From contig NC_052511.1 of assembly GCF_014356525.2 (NCBI RefSeq), positions 7,775,500 through 7,839,499 of the forward strand: a stretch of 64,000 bases of DNA, read 5' to 3'. Positions within the stretch are counted from its first letter, which is position 1. Each line of letters opens with the position of its first letter. Shown here in pieces: positions 12,901 through 24,900 of this stretch. This stretch comes from Nilaparvata lugens. Taxonomy: Eukaryota; Arthropoda; Insecta; Hemiptera; Delphacidae. The notes under the pieces were generated by a model that saw only the letters and a program-made list of their open reading frames with translations, was not told the origin of the DNA and searched no databases. Position numbers and translations under genes: made by a program.

Positions 12901-15900
12901 ATTTTGTTCATTGATATGTTGTTTATTTATATTGCTCTTTTTTGTCAATTTATTAAATCACTAAAATTTTCTAAAAGTTTTTATTTGAAAATACATACAC
13001 AACTATTCCGTTCTTCTTCATAACTTTTAATTATTTGATTTAAGCTGTGTGAAGCTTTTTGATACTGTAATGCATGGTGTGAATTTCAAAGAGTTGAAAA
13101 TTAATAATGGTTATTATTTGTCGTATTGGTACTTTTATTCATATTCATTCAATTTTATTCATATTTTATTATTGGATTGATATCTTACTTCATGAACAGA
13201 TTTTATGCTCGTTGAGCTTTATTATTTAGATGAGCTACAAAAACATTTCATCTCAATTCTGTAAATGTATAATTCAATCATGAAAAAATATATATTTCCT
13301 TGTCGTGAAAATATTCATTATTAACAAGAATCAATGATTAATATCAGATCACAGAGCGGTGGAAAGGGAAATGTGACAACAATGCGTTTCTATTTTCGCC
13401 TCTGACTTTACAACGTGACCTTATAATTTGCTTCAATGTTGTTTTCCATCACGAACTGCTTATTATTAAATCACTTTTTGCTATTAGAAAAAACGACTAG
13501 CAGTCAGATATTTTACAATAAATGAATTAATCACTCACTGTGACAACGAGATCTTTCGGCAGGTCCGCCATCTTCTTGGTTGTGAACCATGGTTGTCAAC
13601 CAAGAAGATGGCGGAACTGCCGAAAGATCTCGTTGTCCAGTGAGTGATTAATTCATTTATTGTAAAATATCTTACTTCTAGTCGTTTTTCCTAAAAGCAA
13701 AAAGTGACTTATAATTTTATTTATTTCGCTATAGAAATGTCTTGTTAGTCCAGTATTTTTCAGTTTTGACTTTTTTATTCTTAACTGCCAGGTAAACAGT
13801 AAGGCTAACCGCTTATGTGTTAGCAGTACAGACCGCCTCGTAAACCAAATGCTTGGTTTATGCCAGGACTTCCTATATAAATATATAGCAGACCTAGAGT
13901 ATACAAGCAAAAAACAATAAGAATTTTCACGATCATTAGAGGATAGTGACAGAGACAAGAAATATAGTGCTTATGCTTATCCTTTATCTATGATTCAAGT
14001 TTCTTTTCTTGTAAACTTGACCTCAATTTCGCAAATTACATCAATTTTACACAAATGTCAAGAAAACTTGAGTTCAATGGAACTTAACTAATGTTAAGCT
14101 GCGTACACATATACGCGCTTCCAACCAGCACCGAGCACGCTCCGCCCTCGTACCGCCTTCGTTCCTCCATCGAACCACAGTCGCTCCGCCTACGCACCCA
14201 TCATGAACGTTACGGAAGATGTTAGACCTTTTCGCGTTCCCCGGTCGAACCACTGTTGCTCCCCGGTCGATCATCAATCGCTCTGCTGGAGTGACGTTAG
14301 GTTGCGGAGCAGAGCGAAAGTCTGTACGCACCTTAAACGGCTCTTAAGAGGTCCTAATTGTGCCTTCAAGTTGTATGCAAAATTAAAACATGTACAACTT
14401 CTTCTTGAGTCATGAAAACTTGAAGATTCAAGTTTTGAAAGGACGAAGCTTGAATTGAAGAAAACTCGACGGATTTACATTGGTTTAGTGGGTTCAAGTT
14501 CCAGGTTTTATTGAATTCAGGAAAACTTGAAGGGTTCACTTTGTTATAGTGGATTCAAGTTTGTACAGCTTCAAGTTTTATTTAATTTAATAAAACTTGA
14601 CCTATGTAAACTCTACTTAAAGCTAACTTAATAGCTCAATATTATTCGTTACAAGTGATAATTGAGTGGAATATTTCTAATTAATTTATCAATTTAAGCA
14701 ATCTCTACTCAATAACTCAATATTATTCGTTACAAGTGGTAATTGAGTGGAATATTTCTAATTAATTAATCAATTTAAGCCATCTAAATTCAATAACTCA
14801 ATATTATTCGTTACAAGTGGTAATTGAGTCGAATATTTCTAATTAATTTATCAATTTACGCCATCTAAATTCAAAATTTATAGTTTTAATGTTTATATTT
14901 TATAAAAATTGTACACGTGAAATTCTAACCTTATCTTGCTTGGACTTTGTTACCTATAAATTTGGAAGAAAAATAGCACAAGGACTACCTTATTATTTTA
15001 TCTTTCAATGTTATTACATTAGTGTCATTTGCATTATAAATAAATTAAATAAATAACTTCCATTCATTATGTGTTAGCAGACCGCATCGCAGAACCGCAA
15101 CTCAGCCGCGTCGGGAGGCCGATTCTCCTCCCTGTTGAACTGGGTGTCGAGTGGAAACGCGGCAGCAGTCAGCCTCATGCCGCGTGCGACCGCCTCGTGT
15201 GGGCATGCCCCCTGGTTCGCCTACTTTGCACTGGAGGTCGAGGAGTACAACACGCAGACTGTCAACGGGCTGTGGCCGGCTGTTCTCAAAGAATTATCGG
15301 CTGCCACGGGCAAGGCCAGCATAGACAATGCTATCAAGGTATTGCCAAAGTTTGTGTTCTATAGTAGATGTTATTAGCTTAGTTTAGGTTAGGTTAGACA
15401 CACACTCAGCTATGTTTAGCTAGAAATACGTCAGAGAAAGTGACCGCTACAGTGCGAATATGGTTAATACAGTAGGCTGAAGTAGGAGGAGAAAAAGAAG
15501 AAGATGATGAAGAAGAAGAAGAAGAAAAGGAAAGGGAAAGGGGGTGATGATGATGGTGATGATAATGACAATGACGATGAATTTTATTATTTGTATCATG
15601 TAAATCAGGAAAAAACTTGGTCAGTTCGTTGATAATTTAATATGTCTCAATAATTTCCTCATCTACTTTGCAGCGTGCCGCCAATTCTCTGAAGATCCAG
15701 CAGATTCCTAGCTCCTCGCTGGCCATATACAGATGGTCACAGCAGGCATTGGACACTCCTGTCGATCACCCTGTACTGCCTCTGTTGTGGCAAAAGTTCT
15801 TCACGCTCTACCTGGCTAGAGTGCCTACTGGACCAGAGTGAGTTTTCCTATCTGTTATTCATTAATTATTTATTCATTATTCGTTTATTAATTTATTTAT

Positions 15901-18900
15901 TTTGATATTTGGGATGTGTACAAACAGCGGCCAGGTGTTTCGAGTCCCAAGACAACGTAAATTTAATATCAAATCAAATTTATTTCCTCAGTAAATACAG
16001 GGTGTTTCAGGGAAACGGGAAATTTTGAAAGTTGAATAATTTCACGAAAAACAAATCTTTAAATTAAGTTTTTCATATCATTCAATAGTAAAAATGATTC
16101 CATTTTAGAATAAATAATACCGTAACATTTATTTTTTGAAGATGACATCTTGCAGGTGTGTTGTGTTCCTTTTCTATGCAAACATTCCTGTAGTCTCGTC
16201 ATCACATTGTCCATGGTCAGAGGCGAGGCGTCCAGTCATCTCTGGATTCGCCGATGACTGGACAGAAAAAGTTGACTTTCTACTGCTGTAGTTTACAAGC
16301 ATAAGCTATTCAAACGTATTCACATACAACAATACTAACACAAAACAATTGAAAGAAATATAATCTCAAATTCTTAGCCAGCAATAATAGAAATAGATTC
16401 AATAAACAAAAACTGATTGATTCCTTTCTTTTGTCATAGTTCTGGAAACATTACCGATGTATTCAATGAACTCATTCACACATTTTGAAAACAATAATTT
16501 CTGATAATATTTATCAATAATTTCATTTTGAAAATAATATTTCAAGTGAATTTTTCAAATATTTTATGTATTGTTTTTGTGTATTACTTTGAAGTAATAA
16601 ATTTGATTTTATAATGTTTTTCGTTGGCAGACCGCATCGCAGAACCGCAACTCAGCCGCGTCGGGAGGCCGACTCTCCTCGTTACTGAACTGGGTGTCAA
16701 GTGGAAACGCGGCAGCAGTCAGCCTGATGCCGCGTGCGACCGCCTCGTGTGGGCATGCCCCCTGGTTCGCCTACTTTGCACTGGAGGTCGAGGAGTACAA
16801 CACGCAGACTGTCAACGGGCTGTGGCCGGCTGTTCTCAGAGAACTATCGGCTGCCACGGGCAAGGCTAGCATAGACAATGCTATCAAGGTATTGCCAAAG
16901 TTTGTGTTCTATAGTAGATGTTATTAGCTTAGTTTAGGTTAGGTTAGGTTAGACACACACTCAGCTATGTTTAGCTAGAAATACGTCAGAGAAAGTGACC
17001 GCTCCAGTGCGAATATAGTTAATACAGTAGGCTGAAGTAGGAGGAGAAAAAGAAGAAGAGAAGAAGATGATGATGAAGAAGAAGAAGAAGAAGAAAAGGA
17101 AAGGGAAAGGGGGTGATGATGATGGTGATGATAATGACGATGACGATGAATTTTATTATTTGTATCATGTAAATCAGGAAAAAACTTGGTCAGCTCGTTG
17201 ATAATTTAATACGTCTCAATAATTTCCTCATCTATTTTGCAGCGTGCCGCCAATTCTCTGAAGATCCAGCAGATTCCAAGCTCCTCACTGGCCATATACA
17301 GATGGTCACAGCAGGCATTGGACACTCCTGTCGATCACCCTGTACTGCCGCTGTTGTGGCAAAAGTTCTTCACGCTCTACCTGGCTAGAGTGCCTACTGG
17401 ACCTGAGTGAGTTTTCCTATCTGTCATTAATTAATTATTTATTCATTATTCGTTAATTTATTTTGTTATTTGGGATGTGTACAAAGAGCGGCCGGGTGTT
17501 TCGAGTTCCAAGACGGTGTAAATATCAAATTAAATCAAATTTATTTCCTCAAAAAATACAGGGTGTTTCAAAGAAACGGGAAATTTTGAAAGTTGAATAA
17601 TTTCATAAAAAACAAATCTTTAAATAAAGTTTTTCATTTCATTCAATAGTAAAAATAATGCCATTTTAGAATAAATAATACCGTAACATTTATTTTTTGA
17701 AGATGCCATCTTGTAGGTGTGTTCCTTCCCTACGCAAACATTCCTGTAGTCTCTTCATCACATTGTCCATGGTTTGACGTAACATTCATTACAACTGGAA
17801 TTTGAAATCGCTTCTCGAATCTTGGCTTTGAATTCTTCTGCAGAATTAAAAGCCAAGATTCGAGAAGCGATTTCAAATTCCAGTTGTAATGTTACGTCAA
17901 ACCAAGTACAATGTGATGAAGAGACTACAGGAATGTTTGCGTAGAAAAGGAACATACCTGCAAGATGTCATCTCCAAAAAATAAATGTTTCGGCATTATT
18001 TTTTCTAAAATGGCATTATTTTTACTATTGTATGATATGAAAAACTGTATTTAAAGATTTGTTTTTCGTAAAATTATTCAACTTTCAAAATTTCCCGTTT
18101 CTCTGAAACACTATGTACAACAAAATATCAGCATTTAAAAATTATGCATTATTAATTTTAAAATTAATTTCAATTAATAACACTATAGAGGATATTCCAC
18201 TTAATTTACCCAAAAGGATATAATGGATATACTTACATCCTCCTAAGATAGCCCTGACCGCTGATAGCTGACCTCTCTCTCTTTGCGCACACCCTTACAC
18301 ACTCACTAAAGTCACATAATTATTGATGATGCCTGTATTCAAAGGAAAACGATGTATTTCTAAACTATGTCAGTCTAGAATAAAAATACTAGAACTTTGC
18401 ACTACCACTTATCTTCAAAAAACGAGAAACTAGTTTTGGTTGATACATCATCGTTTAGATGGTGGGAAAACCGAAAAAGATGGAGAGGCATTGTTGACAC
18501 CCAGACCCGGCATTAGTTGGAACGGGACACGGATAAGTACAGGGTGCGGCATATAAACCTGACGATTTTTGAGCGATAATAACTAAAGTGTGTTTCGTAC
18601 AATTAAAGCATGTAATATATCAAATTAAAAATCAAATTTTGCAATTTACAGTGAATTACATAGATTACTCACAAAGTTTCTTTTATTTGAAGATTATGTC
18701 ATCCAATAATGATCTCCGCTACTTTTCACACACTCACTTAACCAATTCTAAAATTTTCCATTGCTCGCTAAATCATCACTCTTGTGGATTTGCTTCAATT
18801 TCTCGTTGAATGACTTCCTTTAGTTATGTGGATTATTGGCTGCCCAATAACGATAATTTTGTTTATTCACAAATCCCGACAAATGAAAATGTGCCTCGTC

Positions 18901-21900
18901 ACTTGAAAGAATAACGGCATCCTGGTGGACATTTTTGAGAATGATCTCGCAAGCGGCTTTGCTTTGTGCCCAATCATTTGGATTAAGTTGTTGCACTATC
19001 TATTATCTTATAGGGATGAAATTTCAGGTCGGAATGAAGAATTCGTCGTACATTTTTATCAGAAATGGCTAGCGCATGTTTGGCTGCTGAACGTCGTGGA
19101 GACCGTGTAACAGCTACTCTTACCGCATTAATGTTTTCAGGCGTTCTCACAGTCCGTTTTCGTCCTGTTGGTTTAGTTTTTAAAAGCAGACGACGTGTTC
19201 GTAAAATCTTTACCCACAACAAGATTGTATTCCTACTGGGAACAGGCGCGTGTTTGATTTAAATTATTAAAATGCCTGCGAAATGAACGCTGTGTTAGTC
19301 ATTATTTTTGAAATTAACAGTCTATTTTTTAAACAGTCATTATTTAGTAATGTCATTTGTGTCAATGTTAGTAATGTAGTACAGTCATTATTTAGTAATC
19401 ATTATTTAGTAATTTATTTTTTAAACAGTCATTATTTTTGAAACAGTCATTATTTTTGAAATAAGCTTCAATCACAAACGCTCGATGTTCACTTGACCAC
19501 GACATACTGGCTACTGAAATGGCAAGAATGAACCTGTCAATGTACAACATTTCCGTCTTTTCAATGACAGTGGTGCCAATATTACTATTACTACAAAATC
19601 GTCAGATTAATATGCCGGTCCCTGTATGTATGTATCATCGTTTCAACGTTTATCAATGTCTAGTAAACCTCAGATTGATAATAATTGTGTCAACATGTGA
19701 GAATAGTTTATTGTTATTTCAATGACTATTTCACCAGTATAACCTGATTGGCTCAGGTCTGATGTCGTGAAGTTGTGAAAAAATGGGCTTAACTATTCAA
19801 CGTTTTTAAATGGCTGGAGGATCTCAGTGCGGCTAGATTTCAATTATTATTATTATTATTATAATTGTCATTTGTTACGTGAAGCCACAAATCTGAGCAG
19901 AGCTCAAGTGGCATGTAACATGTCATGAACATTTTTCTATGCAAAGTGTATGCATCTGAATAAACTCAAGTATGAAGGCACCACAACATCCTCCATTGTA
20001 TAGGGACACGCTTCCACAAGTACATTAGTAATTGAAGACAAGAAAAGCCTATGACTACCACATAACCGTATTCTTTCAGGTAGACAATTGAGAGCTTCAG
20101 TCCCGAATAATATGGTCCTTTTTCCAAAAGTGTCAGTCTGTGAGCGGGGTACTGATATACAGCTGAACTCTTTGCTCTTGTGCTATAGCCATGGCAAACT
20201 ACATTTGCTTCAAATCTCTCTGATTTCTGAAGACAAAATTTACAGTCTCAAGGAAGTGCAATGCTGGGACTGTGAGAAACCTGTATTTTCTAAAAATGGG
20301 CCTACATGAATTGGATGGCCGCAAGCCCTCCAAAACACGAACAGCTTTCTTTTGCATCTTAAATTTTTATATAATTATTTTTACTATTCCCCCAAAAGAA
20401 GATGCTGTAGCGTATTAGGGCTAAAAAATATCCATGATACACCTTCTGAGCTGTCTTTATAGTGGATGCAGTCCTCACAGTTCTCAGTGCAAAAAGTGCA
20501 TGATAGAGCTGTTTTATGAGTTTTTCCAATTCGTCCTGCCTATAGAATTAGATGAACAAAAAGTTTTGTTCAATCATGTTTTAGAGGTAAAAGGGAAGGT
20601 TACTGAGGTTAGGTTGTTGCTTTTTAGTTGCCATATGTTTGTATTATTCAAAATGTTTGATAATTTTAGATAATTAACACAAAGAATGAAATATGCGATG
20701 AACTGGAGGAATACAGGATAAAATGAATGTCACTCATTAACTGACGAGGGACGATATTTTAAGGCCCGGCTGCACAAAAGCCTGTTAAGTTTTAATCATA
20801 ATTAACCGAGCGAAGTGAGGTCTAAGATTCAAGTCGACAGTTTGGCATTTCTCTTAATGTTTAAATGTTTGAATGTTTAAATGTTTATATGTTGCGCATT
20901 TACAGCGAAACGCGGTAATAGATTTTCATGAAATTTGACAGGTATGTTCCTTTTTTAATTGCGTCGACGTATATACAAGGTTTTTGGAATTTTGCATTTC
21001 AAGGATAATATAAAAGAAAAAGAAGCCTCCTTCATACGCCAAAATTAGAGTAAAAATCAGACTACCTATAGAATTATTCTCATAAATCAGCTGACAAGTG
21101 ATTACACAGATGTGTGGAGAAGTTCAGTCTATTGCTGTATTTCCATAAGGTTTCAATCAGATACTTGTGGATGAGAATACTGCGTGAGGTCTACTGTTCA
21201 CAGAACTACTAGTTGAATGCAACAAGAACCAATAAGAGAAGGCTTTTTCGGAAAGAAGAAGGCTTCTCTGATTGGTTCTAGTTGAAGTTAATCATGATTT
21301 ATGTTTTAATTTATAAGTTTTAATTTATCAAGAAAGTATATTTCGCCTCATATTAGTGTTTTGAAATAAGTTGCCAAGTGTTCTTATTCGAGTGAGCAGT
21401 TAATTTTTGTTGTGAAATCGATTCCGAATTTATAATGTTTAGCTTCTTACAAACTAACCTATTTCTTGAATGGTAGAGCAGTGAATTTTTCAAAACTCTC
21501 AACTCTCTAAGTTTCAATTCAGGACTTGTTGTTGCTGACTTCTAGTGATTGTGATTCTTATCGATGACTGACGTGTTCACTTTGACATTAAAGTTTAGCT
21601 TCAGAAGCCGGTAACCTAAAAAAGATTTTTGAGCGGGAAACCGAGTTATCGTAACCCGTTAGCTACGAAACAGCTGTTTTTGACAGTTCTAGAATGACTT
21701 TGCAACAGTTTATATTTTTCTAGATAACACTCAACTGACACTGACATATCTCTGCAAGCTTGACTAAGCGGTACTATAATATTTAATTATTTATTAATTA
21801 TTATAAAAATAAAGTCATTTGAAAAGACATTAATCAGCAGTAAAACCCTTATAACTATTAGTTTACTACCATAATATGATATGACGTTGATACGGCTGGT

Positions 21901-24900
21901 GATATGCGCTTTCCACTAGCCTATCTTCAAATGAGCTTGACAGTGATTTCCTAGGATTCGAGGAGTGAGAGATAAGGACATAGAGATAATTTCCCTTAAA
22001 TCTCAAATATTTGAACTTGAATTCAAACTTGACGCAAGAGATTATTTGTATCACGAAATTAACGAACTAAATTCTACTGTAACTAAAATGAAAACAACAA
22101 TTGAAGTACTCAATGCAGATAATTGTTTCTTAAGAGATAAGAATGATACTTTAGAGGCTGAACTTGCGGATCTCAGAAACTTTTATTCTCCTGGTGATAC
22201 TCAACGGATTGGAAATCATTAGATAATATAATAATGTTTCAATTGATACCGCTAATTATTTTGATATGTTGTCAGATCTAGGAAATAAATCTCAATACAC
22301 AGTAAATAGGAATGAGAAACGAGATAAAAGGGCTACGTATAATACAGAAAAAAGTCAACAGTGAAAATAAGAAGAAAATTGTAAATAAGGTTTTAGTGCT
22401 GTCTGACAGTCATGGGAGGGACATTGGATGGGAGTTGAATGAGCAGGTGAAAGAAAGTGGGTTTGAGGCAACGGTTATATCGAAACCAGGAGGTACTTTT
22501 AACGAAGTGACGCGGGATATTGACATGCTCACAAAAGACTACAATGTAATGACAGAGTGGTAATTTTAGCAGGTACTAACGACGTGGTTATAAAACTGTG
22601 CAGCCTACAAACTTAGACCTAAGTAGAATAAGGAAAATTTCTAAACGCTCTAAAGTAGTCATATTATCCATCCCTTTAGGTATGATAAACCATTATGAAT
22701 ATCAATGTTAATAAGCTCAACGCATGGATGGCTGATGAAATTACAAATATACCTAACACGAAGATCATTGATCTGAACAATTTTGACATCACTGATTATA
22801 CGCAGCATGGCTTGCATTTAAACAAACAAAAAGGTAAACCAAAATTAGTAAAATTGTTGAAAAATCATATCTTGGAAATGAAAAATAACACTGATTATGC
22901 AGGTAGGCCTGTATCCAATATTCCAATAATAAATTGTGGAATGGCCGGGGTATTGATAGGAGTAGATTAGACTCGATAGGACACATGAGAGAAGAAGTGG
23001 ACTCAAATGGGCAAACTACAGGTGATAAAGGTAATGAAAAGTATCTGCTGAGCTGAATGAAAATGTCTCGCTATTGTTAGGACAAACACCTCAATTTGGT
23101 GCTATGATGAATATGAGTACATCTAGTTTAAACTATTTAGTTCAAAAAGGAGAGTTGCCAACCTAAAACATTTTAAATTGAATCAAGACAAGAAAACTAG
23201 AATTAAGAGTTATAGAGTAAAAAATGTGAATTGTAAACTAAAGAATGGTTAGTAATCTTCCATCAGAACATACAGCATTTGGAGTCTCGAATTGATGCAC
23301 TAATTATTACATTACAGGAAATCAAACAGACATAGTTATTGTGACTGAACATAAATTAAATGAAAATGAAATTCAAAAAATTAAAATACCAGGATTATTG
23401 TAAGTGTTGGTATGTAAGGAAGTCTTTTAGGGGGGGTGAGTATTGATATTAGTATCTGATAGACTAATCGAATGCAGAAACATCATGACTAAGACAATAA
23501 ATGTTATAAATGAAGATAAGATTTTTGAGACATGTACAATCGAATAGAAATATATAAAAAGAAATATATTGTAGCTGGATTTTATAGAACTCCATCAGAA
23601 AATATTGAGATGTTCCTGGAAAATTTAATCGATTTTTAATAGAGATCTGTAAGATTAATAAAAATGTAGTAATAGGGGGAGACTTCAATGTCGATGTTTT
23701 GAGGAGGGTAGAAAGAAAACTGATTTTATCAATGTAATAAATATGCATGGATTAAAATATACCGTAGATATACCCACTAGAATAACTGACTCATGTGAAT
23801 CGGCAATTGATAATTTCATCACCAGTCTTAACAAAGGGGATATTGTTGTGGAGTGTTTAATTACGGCACTCTCGGATCACGATGGGCAAATTTTCAATAT
23901 ATTAGATGTAAATAATAAGCTTAAAAGTAAAGGAGTTATTAAAATGGTTAGGAGGTATGAAAAATCAAATTACTTGTTTTAAGAATGACCTAGCCACAAT
24001 AGACTGGACTGATCTTTTTGAGTCCTGTTGAGAGTAAATTCACTTATTTTTACAATTCACTAAAGTATTATTTTAATTGGCATTTTCCTCTAAGTAGAAT
24101 TGTGAAGAAGAGACTTAAAAATAAGTGGATTGATGTTGAAGTTGTCAATGAGCACGAAAATCTCACAAGCTAATAGATTATTTAGGACAAATAAAAGTGA
24201 TATCAATTTGAAGGAAAATTTAAAAGCTCATAAGAAACGCTTTAGAAAAACTATTAAATTAAAGAAAACTAAACACATTGAAGCCAAACTAAAAAATTCA
24301 ACAATGTAAATAAAACAATTTGGCATATAGTGAATACCGAGACACAAAACAAAAATGATAAGGTTTGCAAGAATATTTTACTCAGGAATAACAATTTAGT
24401 TATAGATAATCCCTATGATGTCGCAAATATGCTTAACACTATTTTGTAGAAATGGTCGATACTCATGTTGTACCGAATCTAGCAAATCTGACACACCAAT
24501 AAATGATAAAGAGCTACATATCACAGATTTCAAGTTTATCTCCAAAACAATTGATGAAGAGACATTGTCCAATATCATCGATTCAATTAAACCAAAGTGG
24601 TCAGCAGGGATGATGAAATTCCCATAAGAATTATAAAAGAAGCTAAATCATTCCTAATTAAGCCTCTGCTACATGTAATTAACGCGTCCCTACTTGGTAA
24701 GTATCCAGATGAACTAAAAGTATCAAAAGTGATACCAGTGTTCAAAAGGAGATCCTTACGATCCTTTAAATTATAGACCTTTAGCAATTCAACCTTCAAT
24801 AGCAAAATAATTTGAAAAAAGTATGCTAATACAGCTTATTAATTATTTTGAAACAAACAATTACTAGACACGGAACAACATGGTTACAGAAAAAACAGGT

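Larger units (their letters stand above)
15078..16217 (+). repeat. Tandem segmental duplication A, copy 1
   Basis: Contains exons 4 and 5, the intron between them (a GAAGAAGAAG tract, GATGATGATG tract and short TTAGG run) and the first 220 bp of a mariner terminus. It aligns with 16628-17773. Similarity starts at the exon 4 acceptor and stops inside the mariner; about 16218-16620 between the copies is unrelated sequence including a small GTCCAGTCATC hairpin. Confidence 0.85.
16628..17773 (+). repeat. Tandem segmental duplication A, copy 2
   Basis: Second copy of the exon 4-5 block, ~1.55 kb downstream of the first. Intronic differences include one additional TTAGG unit near 16930 and extra GAA units near 17050. 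Exon differences are mostly silent. Confidence 0.85.

Noticed and set aside
14074..14415. Arg-rich frames on both strands
   Set aside because: They arise from a GC-rich MITE with inverted ends.
15071..15364. Alternative frames over exon 4 (Arg/Gly/Cys-rich readings)
   Set aside because: Shadow frames of the exon; only the TASQNRN phase connects to exons 3 and 5 and shows silent-biased change between copies.
15380..16960. Telomere or chromosome end
   Set aside because: Only two to four TTAGG units inside an intron of a gene continuing on both sides.
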